A stretch of DNA of 64,000 bases, from assembly GCF_032393985.1 (NCBI RefSeq), contig NZ_CP135918.1:5395724-5459723 (forward strand), read 5' to 3'. Source of the DNA: Fischerella sp. JS2. GTDB taxonomy: Bacteria > Cyanobacteriota > Cyanobacteriia > Cyanobacteriales > Nostocaceae. The position numbers and the translations under genes were made by a program. This document shows positions 1-8,439 of this stretch, piece by piece. Below the pieces are notes generated by a model. It saw only the letters and a list, made by a program, of their open reading frames with translations, had not been told where the DNA came from and did not search any database. Each line of letters starts with the position of its first letter. The stretch's first letter is position 1.

Positions 1-2
1 TC

Positions 3-1787
3 TGTGGTAGACATCGCCAAATCTCTTGTGTGGAAAAACTACCGCCCCATCTACCTGAGCGAAAATTGTTTGCAAGTATGTCGTTTCAATCTTTACTTGC
101 TGTACCCATGCTTCATGCTGGTAGAGTGGTTGGGTTTGTGGGTGCAGCGATGATTCATCAGACGAAAACCTGGAACCAAGAAGATATTAATTTATTAAAA
201 CTCGTAGGTGAAATCATAGCGATCGGTCGATCTAGGCATCAAGCAGAAGAGGCACTGAGAATTGCCAAAGAAGCCGCCGAAACTGCTAACCGTGCCAAAA
301 GTGCTTTTTTGGCTAATATGAGTCACGAACTCCGCACGCCTTTAAATGCCATCCTGGGTTTTTCTCAATTAATGGAACGAGACACCAGCCTCAACTCAAA
401 TCAGCGTGAATCTTTGGCTACCATTAACCGTAGTGGCGAACACTTACTCAACCTGATTAACGATGTGTTGGAAATGTCCAAAATAGAAGCCGGACACATT
501 GTTTGCAACCCCGAAGATTTCGATCTTTATTTACTGTTGCAAATTTTACAAGAAATGTTCCAGGCACGGACACAAGCAAAGCATTTGTTTCTCAACTTTG
601 AAATTGCTCCCGATCTTCCCCGTTATATCAACACAGACGAGGGCAAACTCCGCCAAGTTCTGATTAACCTCTTGGGTAATGCCGTTAAATTTACACAAGC
701 AGGAGGAGTAACATTACGGGCGAGGTTGGGGACTGGAGATCGGGGACAAGGCGGACAAAAAGGAAATTTTTCTTCCCACACTTCCAGACGCGATGAATCG
801 CGTCTCTACATTACTCCCCACACTCCCCATCTCCCCAATCCCCAATCCCTAATCTTTGAAGTCGAAGACACCGGACGGGGGATCGCACCAGAAGAAATGG
901 AGAATCTTTTCCAGCCTTTTGTCCAGACAACAAGCGGTATCCAAACTAAGGAAGGTACTGGGTTAGGGCTAACTATCAGCCGTCAGTTTGTGCGATTGCT
1001 GGGGGGTGAGATTCACTTTAGTAGTACCTTGGGACAAGGATCTACTTTTAGCTTTGATATCCAAGTCAATTTGGCATCAGCATTGAAAGTTGCACCAAAG
1101 TTGAGTAAGGGACGGGTGATTGGGTTGGCAGCAGATCAACCCTCTTACCGTATTCTCGTAGTGGACGATCGCCCCGAAAACCGTGACTTAATTGTGCAAC
1201 TCCTTGGTAGTGTAGGTTTTGAGGTAGATGCTGCCAATAACGGGCAAGAAGCGATCGCTAGATGGCAAAATCGACAACCCCACCTAATATGGATGGATAT
1301 GCGGATGCCTATAATGAACGGTTACGACGCAACAAAAGAAATTAGAGCCAGGGAAAAAACTACAGCTACAAATTTCCGCACTGTAATTATTGCTCTGACT
1401 GCTAGTGCTTTTGAAGAACAACAGGCAAGTATCTTAGCCGTTGGTTGCGACGATTTAATTCGCAAGCCATTCCGAGAACAAGTAATTTTTGAAAAGATAG
1501 CTGAATATTTGCAGGTACGCTATGTGTATGCAGAAGACAGCAGCGACAATGTAACAAGCAATCAGTCAGAGAATATTCAATCTTCCATTGTGGATCTGCA
1601 CTCTGCGATTACTGTGATGTCGGCTGCATGGCTAGAAGAAGTTAATCAAGCAGCAGTTGAAGTTGATGCTGAGCGAATTTTCCAATTAATAGAGCAAATT
1701 CCGCAAACTCATTCTGACTTGGCAGAAAATTTAGCAAATTTAGTACGCAGTTTCTGCTTTGATGAAATTATTGAACTAACGAATTGA
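3..1787 (+). CDS. hybrid sensor histidine kinase, 5' partial
   Basis: Two-component hybrid kinase. The frame is open to the left edge, so the N-terminus is outside; an in-frame GTG at 30 is probably internal. Numbered from that GTG: the end of a GAF domain (1-70), HisKA with MSHELRTPLN and phospho-acceptor H99, an HATPase domain with N-box NLLGNAVKF (213-221), G1 DTGRGI (280-285) and G2 GTGLGL (309-314), then a receiver domain (about 373-495) with D423 and a helical tail. The kinase would autophosphorylate and pass phosphate to its own receiver and then probably to the next gene product, 53 bp downstream. Oddity: residues about 234-272, between the N-box and G1, are a low-complexity stretch encoded by repeat DNA. 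The catalytic motifs on both sides are intact, so the insert looks tolerated. Confidence 0.93.
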   Translation, partial: CGRHRQISCVEKLPPHLPERKLFASMSFQSLLAVPMLHAGRVVGFVGAAMIHQTKTWNQEDINLLKLVGEIIAIGRSRHQAEEALRIAKEAAETANRAKSAFLANMSHELRTPLNAILGFSQLMERDTSLNSNQRESLATINRSGEHLLNLINDVLEMSKIEAGHIVCNPEDFDLYLLLQILQEMFQARTQAKHLFLNFEIAPDLPRYINTDEGKLRQVLINLLGNAVKFTQAGGVTLRARLGTGDRGQGGQKGNFSSHTSRRDESRLYITPHTPHLPNPQSLIFEVEDTGRGIAPEEMENLFQPFVQTTSGIQTKEGTGLGLTISRQFVRLLGGEIHFSSTLGQGSTFSFDIQVNLASALKVAPKLSKGRVIGLAADQPSYRILVVDDRPENRDLIVQLLGSVGFEVDAANNGQEAIARWQNRQPHLIWMDMRMPIMNGYDATKEIRAREKTTATNFRTVIIALTASAFEEQQASILAVGCDDLIRKPFREQVIFEKIAEYLQVRYVYAEDSSDNVTSNQSENIQSSIVDLHSAITVMSAAWLEEVNQAAVEVDAERIFQLIEQIPQTHSDLAENLANLVRSFCFDEIIELTN

Positions 1788-1840
1788 ATCAGTGAACAGT
1801 TAACAGTTAATAGGGAATAGGAAAATAAAGGAAGTCGGCA

Positions 1841-3733
1841 GTGAGAATCTTGCTCATCGAGGATGACGAGGTATTAGTGAGTGTTTTGTTGCAGTCTTTG
1901 ACCAAGCAACACTATGTTGTTGATGTTGTTCAGGATGGTCAAATGGGCTGGGAATATAGCCAAAGCACAAACTACGACCTGCTGCTGATGGATGTGGGAT
2001 TACCGAAAATAGACGGGATATCCTTGTGTCAAAAATTACGTAAAAAAGGTTGTAATACTCCGATTTTGTTGATGACGGCAAAAGATGCTAGTAGCGATCG
2101 CATTCGGGGACTGGATACAGGTGCAGATGATTACTTGATCAAACCTTTGGATTTAGAAGAACTACAAGCACGAATCCGCGCCCTTTTACGTCGGGGTGAA
2201 ATTCCTCATACCCCGGTACTGGAGATTGAGAGATTGCGGCTAGATCCGAGTAGTTGCCAAGTTACCTATAACGAAAAACAAATCGAATTAACACCCAAAG
2301 AATACAGTCTACTAGAACTGTTGATGCGGAATCCATCGCGAGTATACAGTCGGGGCGATATTATTGAGCATCTTTGGACTTTTGATGATCCACCACAGGA
2401 GGAAACTGTCAAATCGCACATTAAATGGTTGCGACATAAGCTGAAAGTTGCGGGGGCTGTAGATTGGATTGAGAATGTCTACGGTGTGGGATATCGGCTT
2501 AATCCTCAGAAGTTAAAGCAGGGGACAAGGGGGACACGGGGACAAGGGGGACACGGGGACAAGGGGGACAGGGGGGAGGTTTCTTTTGATCCTAACTCCG
2601 CAAATTCAGTAAATTCCGCATCTGTGGTGCAGCAGTTTCAACAAGCGATGGGTGGTTTGTGGAACCAGTATCAAGGGCTGATGACGCAGCGTATGGATGT
2701 ATTGGCACAAGCTGCAACCGCTCTTGCTAGTAACAACTTAACAGCAGAATTAAGTCAATCTGCCCAACAGGCGGCGCACAAACTAGCTGGTGTTTTGGGA
2801 ATGTTTGAACTGGATGCTGGGACTGAAATAGCACGAAAAATAGAAGTAAATTTTAGTCAAAAGGGCGAATTATCAACAATCCAAAAGCAGCAATTGCTGT
2901 CATTAATTCAACAGTTGGGCGACTTGTTAAATCTTGCAGTCCAAAAACCTAGTCATCAATCAACTCTCCCTGTTCCAGCTTCTGCAAACACCCGTTTATT
3001 ATTAATTGAACCTGATCTGCAACTAGGGGCAGAGTTGCAACAGCTAGCGCTGGGTACGGGTACACTATGCGAGCAGATAGCCACAATTGAAGGTGTCAAA
3101 AATTACCTCAAAACAACATCACCAGATTTAGTAGTTCTGAATATGGATGAGGTGGGAACACGGGAAGATAGTTTGACATTATTAGCAGAATTAGCAAAAC
3201 GCACTCCACCCATACCCGTAATTGTTCTGACTACCGCGAATGGGCTAGCAGACCGTGTTACCATTGCCCGTGCTGGAGGACGAGGATTTTTAGTCAAGCC
3301 AGTAACAGCAATGCAGGTATGGGATATTGCCTCTCAAATATTACAAAAACACAAAAATTTAGCAATTAATGTACTTATTGTAGATGATGACCCATTGATT
3401 TTAGCTGCCCTACGTCCCATGTTAGAACCTTGGGGTATACGGATGACAGGGTTAGCTAAACCGTTAGGTTTTTGGGAAGTACTAGAAGCGATCGCACCTG
3501 ATTTAGTGATTTTAGATGTCGAAATGCCCCAAATCAATGGTATTGAACTTTGCCAAGCGGTACGTACCGATCCCAAATGGCGAGGATTACCGATTTTGTT
3601 TCTGACTGCACACCGGGAAATAGAAACCGTACAGCAAGTATTTGCCGTTGGCGCAGATGACTACGTACTCAAACCTGTAGTAGGAGAAGAATTGTTAACA
3701 CGGATTATCCGCCGCCTCGAACGCAATCGATGA
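1841..3733 (+). CDS. multidomain response regulator (REC-wHTH-Hpt-REC-REC)
   Basis: Response regulator of 630 aa starting at GTG. Domains: receiver 1-115 (D51, K101), OmpR/PhoB-type winged helix 125-220, a repeat-encoded Gly/Arg linker at 227-246, an Hpt-like helical domain about 262-365 with candidate H313 in AHKLAGVLG, a second receiver about 385-500, and a third 509-628 (D559). In the second receiver the usual Asp aligns with N434, although the later Lys (K487) remains, so it may be a non-phosphorylated docking domain. With the hybrid kinase upstream, all parts of a phosphorelay ending in a DNA-binding output are present. Probably co-transcribed with that kinase; the 53-bp gap holds short repeats. 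The target genes are unknown. Confidence 0.92.
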   Translation: MRILLIEDDEVLVSVLLQSLTKQHYVVDVVQDGQMGWEYSQSTNYDLLLMDVGLPKIDGISLCQKLRKKGCNTPILLMTAKDASSDRIRGLDTGADDYLIKPLDLEELQARIRALLRRGEIPHTPVLEIERLRLDPSSCQVTYNEKQIELTPKEYSLLELLMRNPSRVYSRGDIIEHLWTFDDPPQEETVKSHIKWLRHKLKVAGAVDWIENVYGVGYRLNPQKLKQGTRGTRGQGGHGDKGDRGEVSFDPNSANSVNSASVVQQFQQAMGGLWNQYQGLMTQRMDVLAQAATALASNNLTAELSQSAQQAAHKLAGVLGMFELDAGTEIARKIEVNFSQKGELSTIQKQQLLSLIQQLGDLLNLAVQKPSHQSTLPVPASANTRLLLIEPDLQLGAELQQLALGTGTLCEQIATIEGVKNYLKTTSPDLVVLNMDEVGTREDSLTLLAELAKRTPPIPVIVLTTANGLADRVTIARAGGRGFLVKPVTAMQVWDIASQILQKHKNLAINVLIVDDDPLILAALRPMLEPWGIRMTGLAKPLGFWEVLEAIAPDLVILDVEMPQINGIELCQAVRTDPKWRGLPILFLTAHREIETVQQVFAVGADDYVLKPVVGEELLTRIIRRLERNR

Positions 3734-3896
3734 ATTATTTTCTATGGAGAACAGGGAACAGACTAGAAAGTCTCTTTAGTACGAAATTACATAAATTCAT
3801 AGCGAAATTTTGACACCAAAACTCAGCGCCCCTCTGCGTTTACCTTTGCGTCCCTCTGCGTTTAAAACCGCTACGAATTAACGCAAAAAGAAAACT
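3734..3896. repeat. intergenic repeat, CTCTGCGTTT type
   Basis: Short intergenic stretch with two near copies of a CTCTGCGTTT-containing motif around 3832-3870. Related short words (AACGCAAAGG, CGCAGAGG) occur at 17283-17320 and 35760-35800, so this is one of the dispersed repeat families of the genome. No gene seen. Confidence 0.5.
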
Positions 3897-4526
3897 CTAC
3901 CCGCCAATCACCGAATGTTCCAACTGTCTGGCTACCAATCGGGCAAATAATCCTTCTTGGGATATTAACTCCAAAAAAGTACCTTCTTGCACGACTCGCC
4001 CAGCATCGATCACATATATACGATCAGCATTGCGAATCGTGCTGAGGCGGTGGGCAATTACCACACGGGTAGCTTGCAACTGATCTAAACTGTTGCTAAC
4101 AATTGTCTGGGTGCGGTTATCTAAAGCGCTGGTGGCTTCATCCATGAGGATAACTTTTGGTTTACCAACAAGCGATCGCGCAATCAATAATCTTTGTCGT
4201 TGTCCACCAGAAAGATTAGTTCCCCCCTCACTAATAATAGTGTGCATTCCCATTGGCATTTGCTCGATGTCATCTGCCAAACCTGCCATACGTGCGGCTT
4301 CCCAAGCTTTATCGATTGTGACTAATGCCCCGGCAGTAATATTATCAAAAATCGAGCCTGATCCGATTTTGCCATTTTGCAGCACTACACCCAACGACCT
4401 GCGTAAACCTTGGAGATCCAAATTTGCCAAATCCTTACCGTCATAGTAAACGCCACCACTCAAGGAAGTCTCAAAGCCCTACACAAATGTGGAACGACTA
4501 ATGCCAATTAAAGTGGTGATGCTGTC
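3897..4526 (-). pseudogene. NHLM-type bacteriocin-export ABC ATPase remnant
   Basis: C-terminal part of an ABC transporter ATPase. An intact stretch of 188 aa (4463 down to 3897) carries the Q-loop (VVLQNGKIG), signature LSGGQRQRLL, Walker B VILMDEATSALD and the H-loop in IAHRLST. The wording (VYYDGKDL, AARMAGL, PMGMHT) is that of NHLP/NHLM leader-peptide exporters as I remember them. Upstream in the same frame a stop codon (4479-4481) is followed by TTLIGISRSTFV, which looks like a Walker A region that has lost its GSGK core. The permease and peptidase parts are absent. It therefore cannot bind ATP normally and reads as a decayed gene. No precursor peptide gene was recognised nearby. Confidence 0.82.
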
Positions 4527-4654
4527 AGTGCCACAGATGAAGATGGAGCAACTGTAGGGTGGGGTAGGGGGCGATCGCATAAAAAAACGTATGCAAAGTA
4601 ATAGATCTTTACATACGTGTGCGTGCGGAGATATTTGAGATAGAAAGATTCCAG

Positions 4655-5149
4655 TTATGCTGCTAGTTCTGGTTTTTGATTAACCCACTGTCTCAGCTGT
4701 TCTATTTTTTCTCTTTCATGATCCAGTAAATCATTTGGATTTAATTCCAGCAAATGATGAATAGCTGCAATCACTTCCTCTGTTGTCCAGCCAAGAATCA
4801 TATTGTTTCTGATTAAATCATCCAGACTCTTATAAGAAAAGAGGAAAAAGTTACCAAGATTCTTAACATCTTCAACAATTCTTTCTGAATCAGGATTAAG
4901 AACGTTTTGCGGCTTATAAAAACATCTCCAAATTTCCTTAAACCTTACATTATAGGCACATTCAAGCTCTCTGAACTCCAGCTCGTTTTCAGAATTTCTA
5001 GTTTCTTTTTGCACTTCATAGACAAAGTAATGTGTTTTGATGTGTCTATACTTTATCTCATGAGGCTTCTCGCTTATTTTTCTTTGTTCCCAGATGTAAT
5101 TGTTTAAAACGTGTTCTATCTCAGCGTCCTCAGCATTTAAGCTCGTCAT
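4655..5149 (-). CDS. hypothetical protein, 164 aa
   Basis: Soluble, charged protein of 164 aa that I do not recognise. There is no signal peptide or membrane segment. The middle has a Cys-Tyr and Trp-rich stretch (ELECAYNVRFKEIWRCFY), and the C-terminal third is helical and rich in Glu and Leu (TTEEVIAAIHHLLELNPNDL). The body is AT-rich and different in base use from the conserved genes around it. It stands alone between the ABC remnant and a repeat-rich gap, so context gives no function. The frame is uninterrupted and the start near 5149 is the first good ATG. Confidence 0.6.
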   Translation of the reverse strand: MTSLNAEDAEIEHVLNNYIWEQRKISEKPHEIKYRHIKTHYFVYEVQKETRNSENELEFRELECAYNVRFKEIWRCFYKPQNVLNPDSERIVEDVKNLGNFFLFSYKSLDDLIRNNMILGWTTEEVIAAIHHLLELNPNDLLDHEREKIEQLRQWVNQKPELAA

Positions 5150-5593
5150 TTCGGGATTGTATCTTTATCCATGAAGGTAGTATTTTTGACAAATGAGATA
5201 GCCTTCAGAAATAAATTTTGTTGTTTGAGGTATTGGCATAATTACTCCTATTTGACTCTTCTGATTTGGCAGAGAAACATACGAAGGCTAGTTGTAAAAA
5301 ATGCGATCGCCACTCCGACACTGACGATTGTTTTAGATTTGCTCATCTTTTATTAAGAAAGTGGTGTCTATTGACACCACAAAAACGTTTCCAAGTGCTG
5401 AGTCCTTAAACTCAGCATTCACGTTCTACTTGGCAAGAACAGCGAATGCCGGGTTTAGGAAAGTGGTGCTGGCACGTCGGGGTTATTACTTCTGGGGAAA
5501 ATTATATCAATTTTGGGGGAATTAGGGAATATGGGAATATGAAAATATGGGAATATTGCTGAGATTCCCCCTATGCTATGCCAGAATGATGTG
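5150..5593. other. intergenic region with short palindrome
   Basis: AT-rich gap. On the minus strand a 32-codon frame (5346 down to 5248) reads like the start of a signal peptide (MSKSKTIVSVGVAIAFFTTS) and then stops; it may be the stump of a lost exported protein. A perfect hairpin GTGGTGTC-TATT-GACACCAC lies at 5361-5380 without a T-run on either strand. Nothing else could be supported. Confidence 0.4.
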
Positions 5594-5770
5594 ATGGCAA
5601 AACCCGAAGATACGGTCAAACTGGTAATTGGCAAGGAATTAAAAATCCGTTTCAAGTCCCTATGTGTCCAGGCAGAAACGGATATGAGTAGTGTTGCTAA
5701 AGATTTAATAGCGCAGTGGTGTAGTGAGCAAGAGAAAAAGCTTGCTCAAGAGAAAAAAAGCTATGAATAA
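5594..5770 (+). CDS. small ribbon-helix-helix-like protein, 58 aa
   Basis: Small basic protein starting MAKPEDTVKLVIGKEL. The pattern of a short beta strand (TVKLVIG) followed by two helices (ELKIRFKSLCVQ and MSSVAKDLIAQWCSEQEKK) fits the CopG/ParD/Arc-type DNA-binding fold seen in antitoxins and plasmid regulators. I start at 5594 because the upstream in-frame ATG at 5573 adds only a weak MLCQNDV extension; neither has a strong Shine-Dalgarno. No toxin partner is adjacent, so this may be an orphan antitoxin or a regulator. Family assignment is by fold pattern only. Confidence 0.55.
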   Translation: MAKPEDTVKLVIGKELKIRFKSLCVQAETDMSSVAKDLIAQWCSEQEKKLAQEKKSYE

Positions 5771-6139
5771 AAATACTAAGGCAATCACTCCCCAGGTCGC
5801 CTTATTGATGAGTTAGGTTCGTCATTACCTGTTGGATGCGATCGCCAACCTCGACTGAGCAACAACTTTATCGGTTATATCTCATGAGTGTCGGTAAAAT
5901 TTGGGAATAGCGTCTTGTTTATCTGGCAATTTCCCAGCAAGTCTACGAAAGTACAGCACGTTGCAATTAAGTGAAGTACAATGCTTAGGTCTAAAAGCCA
6001 GACATAGAGAAAATTTTACTTCTGTAGCTTGCTTCCCGTAGGGTATTCTGACTTCTGATTCCTAAATTCTGCTGTAACTGAACCGTATTGGAGTATATTG
6101 AGAAATTCTCAGAAATACTTGCTTTAACTAACAGATTTC
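5771..6139. other. intergenic region, partial dispersed repeat
   Basis: No gene seen. It holds a HIP1-like GCGATCGC near 5838 and at 6029-6044 one arm of the dispersed element described elsewhere (GCTTCCCGTAGGGT) without its other arm. Confidence 0.4.
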
Positions 6140-6421
6140 ATGTTCGATGAAATTTTACGACGAATGCGGGAGAAGGTCACATCGCTTCAATATGTAATGA
6201 CTCTCCATGCAGAAGAAGAAATGAACGATGATAATTTAACAATCTACGATATCCAAAAAAGCATCCTGACAGGTGATATATTGGAACGTCAAAAACATAA
6301 AGTCACTGTCGAATAAAAATACCGCATTAGAGGAACAACCTCTGACGGTGTAGAAGTCGAAGTCATCGCCAAACTTGGTTTAACAGGAAAGTTAGTTATC
6401 ATTACCGTATATCGAGTCTAA
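6140..6421 (+). pseudogene. DUF4258 toxin-like gene with nonsense codon
   Basis: The frame starts MFDEILRRMREKV and reads as a DUF4258 protein, the toxin-like partner usually found just upstream of a YgiT/MqsA-type zinc-finger antitoxin. TAA at 6314-6316 interrupts it after 58 codons; in the same frame the family continues to a natural end at 6419-6421 (KYRIRGTTSDG, then LVIITVYRV). In the family as I remember it, the interrupted position is normally Trp (EWKYRIRG). The second half is well conserved, so the mutation looks recent. One base separates it from the antitoxin frame. A 58-aa N-terminal fragment could still be made. Confidence 0.75.
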
Positions 6422-6437
6422 GATGGGAGAGGGCAAA

Positions 6438-6689
6438 ATGAAGTGCGATATTTGCAGTAGTCAAGGTGTAAATATTCGCAGGGTTGCGAGGACGTATGGT
6501 AAAGGTGAAGACTTGCTGGTAATTGAGAATATTCCAATAATCAGTTGTCCTCATTGTGGCGAGAGTTACCTAACAGCAGAAACCCTGCATGAAATTGAGA
6601 GAATTAAACAAAACCGCACAAGCTTGGCGGTTGAACGTTATGTGGACGTGGCTAGTTTTGGTGAGGATAACTCACCTATTGCTGTATGA
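6438..6689 (+). CDS. YgiT-type zinc-finger antitoxin (MqsA N-terminal-like)
   Basis: Antitoxin-like protein of 83 aa. Two CxxC pairs (CDIC at residues 3-6 and CPHC near 39) form the zinc ribbon typical of the MqsA N-terminal domain, followed by a helix LTAETLHEIERIK. I start at 6438 rather than the in-frame ATG at 6423, because GGAGAGGG sits 5-12 bases before 6438 and the family usually begins MKCDIC. It would bind and neutralise the DUF4258 protein and may repress its own operon. The neighbouring toxin gene carries a nonsense codon, so this antitoxin may have outlived its toxin. Confidence 0.82.
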   Translation: MKCDICSSQGVNIRRVARTYGKGEDLLVIENIPIISCPHCGESYLTAETLHEIERIKQNRTSLAVERYVDVASFGEDNSPIAV

Positions 6690-6759
6690 AGTCTAGGATA
6701 GGGCTAAAAATTCCTACAATAAAAATTAATGCCGTAAAAATACATATAATAAATACCAA

Positions 6760-7335
6760 ATACCTACCAAAATTACTCTTACAATTACCGAAGGCAAACT
6801 ACAAGACAATATATTTTTGACTCTCGCACCACTTGCATTATTGGTAGGTCAAACGACTGTAACCCAAAACTACCTAATGATGAAGACCATAGTACTATTT
6901 TCCGCTATCACTGCTTGTTAGATATCAACCCGCCAGCTATTCGCGTGCGGGATTTTGTATTGCGACTTTTTTGGCAGTGTTGCAAAATGAACCCCTACCT
7001 ATTCGCCAACGCGATGCATCTATTCCGCAAAAACTAGCAGAGGTAATTGATTTAGCGTTAGTAGAGAAACCAGAAATTTATCTCGCTGCGCGAGGAAGGC
7101 AGAGGGCAGAGGACAGGAGGCATCTATGTTGAGTTGTCGGTTGAGCAGCCCTATTGCCGTCCGAGCTTTTGGGTTTAAGACCCCCGCTAAAACGAAGTTT
7201 AGCGGATACGAATTGCTGGTGGGTATGAATTCTCCCAGGAACATCGCTCCTTGTGCCCTCTGCCTCCTGCATAGCTGCCTTCTTCAATTTAAGAGTGCAA
7301 CAGAGTTTAAGCAGGCATTATTAGGTATGTTGTAA
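6760..7335 (+). pseudogene. FHA-Ser/Thr protein kinase remnant with inserted element
   Basis: Pieces of one cyanobacterial FHA-kinase gene. Frame 1 (about 6769-6809) gives KITLTITEGKLQD; after a frameshift 6816-6950 gives FDSRTTCIIGRSNDCNP, then the FHA core ISRYH-like IFRYHCLLDINPP and IRVRDF. The kinase catalytic domain is gone. From about 6966 another frame gives a kinase C-terminal end (LPIRQRDASIPQKLAEVIDL), ending EKPEIY at about 7080, and after roughly 210 bp of foreign DNA the natural end FKSATEFKQALLGML resumes (stop 7333-7335). At least one frameshift, a large internal deletion and one insertion make this a clear pseudogene. Confidence 0.72.
7081..7290. mobile_element. small inserted element with inverted ends (MITE-like)
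   Basis: About 210 bp splitting the kinase remnant. The ends are inverted: GAGGAAGGCAG near 7098 and CTGCCTTCTTC ending near 7288, with further matching purine/pyrimidine runs (GGCAGAGGGCAGAGG against CCCTCTGCCTCCTGC). Inside is a short hairpin (GCTAAA...TTTAGC). Flanking AATTTA on both sides may be a target duplication. It has no coding capacity of its own. The GGCAGAGGGCAGA ends resemble the GGCAGAA tandem repeats seen elsewhere, so capture of repeat DNA is an alternative to transposition. Confidence 0.5.
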
Positions 7336-7430
7336 TATTAAACGCAAGTTGTAATTATACACTTTACAAATCGCACTATAAATTACTGTAACTTTTCTGG
7401 TGTGGGTATCACAACCACTAAGGAGGGCCA

Positions 7431-8144
7431 ATGAACTCAGAAAAGCAAATACCAAGGATAGCGATCGCTACTGGTGCAAATCGCGGTATCGGACTGGAAG
7501 TTGCACGTCAACTTGCTCGTCAAAATATTACTGTAATTTTAGGAGCGCGTAACTTAGAAAAGGGAAAAGCCGCAGCCGAGACATTGGCAAAAGAAGGACT
7601 TGAGGTTTTACCGCGTTGGCTGGATGTGACTAATCAAGAGAGTATTGATCGCCTAGCGACTCAAGTCAAAGAAGAATTTGGGCGATTAGATATCCTGATT
7701 AATAATGCTGGCATTCTCTACGACACTTGGCAGCAGGCAATTAATGCTAACTTTGATACAGTACACGAAGCATTGGAAACCAACACCTTTGGCCCTTGGC
7801 GCATGTGTCAAGCATTTATTCCCCTGCTACGCCAAAGCCAACATGGTCGAATTGTAAATGTTTCCAGTGGGGCTGGATCGTTGACTAGCATGAGTGGTGG
7901 CACACCTGCATACAGTGTGTCAAAAGTAGCACTCAATGCCCTGACTCGAATGTTAGCTGACGAGTTAAGAAGTACTGGCATTTTGGTTAACTCAGTTTGT
8001 CCAGGCTGGGTTGCAACCGATATGGGTGGTGCAGGAGGAAGACCAGTTGAGGATGGTGCAGCAGGGATTGTGTGGGCAGCCACATTACCAGATGATGGCC
8101 CAACCGGTGGATTCTTCCGCGATGGGAAACCTCTGCCTTGGTAA
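7431..8144 (+). CDS. SDR family NAD(P)-dependent oxidoreductase
   Basis: Short-chain dehydrogenase/reductase of 237 aa. The N-terminal Rossmann motif TGANRGIG binds the cofactor; NNAG follows near residue 90, and the catalytic Ser/Tyr/Lys set is seen in NVSSGAG and YSVSK. The PGWVATDMGG stretch near the C-terminus is typical of carbonyl-reductase-like SDRs. The start is fixed by AAGGAGGG seven to fourteen bases before ATG. The substrate cannot be told from sequence. It stands alone between the kinase remnant and a long terminator-like repeat, convergent with plsY. Confidence 0.93.
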   Translation: MNSEKQIPRIAIATGANRGIGLEVARQLARQNITVILGARNLEKGKAAAETLAKEGLEVLPRWLDVTNQESIDRLATQVKEEFGRLDILINNAGILYDTWQQAINANFDTVHEALETNTFGPWRMCQAFIPLLRQSQHGRIVNVSSGAGSLTSMSGGTPAYSVSKVALNALTRMLADELRSTGILVNSVCPGWVATDMGGAGGRPVEDGAAGIVWAATLPDDGPTGGFFRDGKPLPW

Positions 8145-8241
8145 GCATAGCCTGAAAAATTTATGTTTAAAAATCGAACACCGATGCACACAGATTGACA
8201 CAGATAGATTATACCAATTCAAATAATGTTTGCGGCAGATA

Positions 8242-8296
8242 ACCCCACCCGCCTAACGGCACCCTCCCCTTGGAAAGGGGAGGGTTGGGGTGGGGT
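8242..8296. terminator. terminator-like C/G hairpin repeat
   Basis: Long hairpin: inner stem CCCTCCCCTT/AAGGGGAGGG (8262-8284) inside outer arms CCCCACCC and GGGGTGGGG. It lies between the convergent SDR gene and plsY and could stop transcription from both sides, but it lacks a strong T-run. A second hairpin of the same style is at 52525-52588. Confidence 0.5.
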
Positions 8297-8376
8297 CTTA
8301 TATAATCATGTGTTGTATTATTTTTTTAAATTGCGATTACCGTTAGTGGCTAAGAATTATCAGTGTTCATCGGTGT

Positions 8377-8409
8377 ACCCTACGGGAAGCCGCCCTTAGG
8401 GGCGTCTAC
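8377..8409. repeat. small dispersed repeat (ACCCTACGGGAAGCC type)
   Basis: One copy of the window's main dispersed element: ACCCTACGGGAAGCC, variable centre, then CGTCTAC. The 8 bp ATCGGTGT occurs directly on both sides (8369-8376 and 8410-8417), as expected if the element inserted into an older repeat and duplicated the target. Confidence 0.75.
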
Positions 8410-8439
8410 ATCGGTGTACATCTGTGTTCGTTTTTTCTT

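Noticed and set aside
7020-7287. Minus-strand frames over the kinase insertion
   Set aside because: They cover the inserted element and show no family motif; both frames overlap each other.
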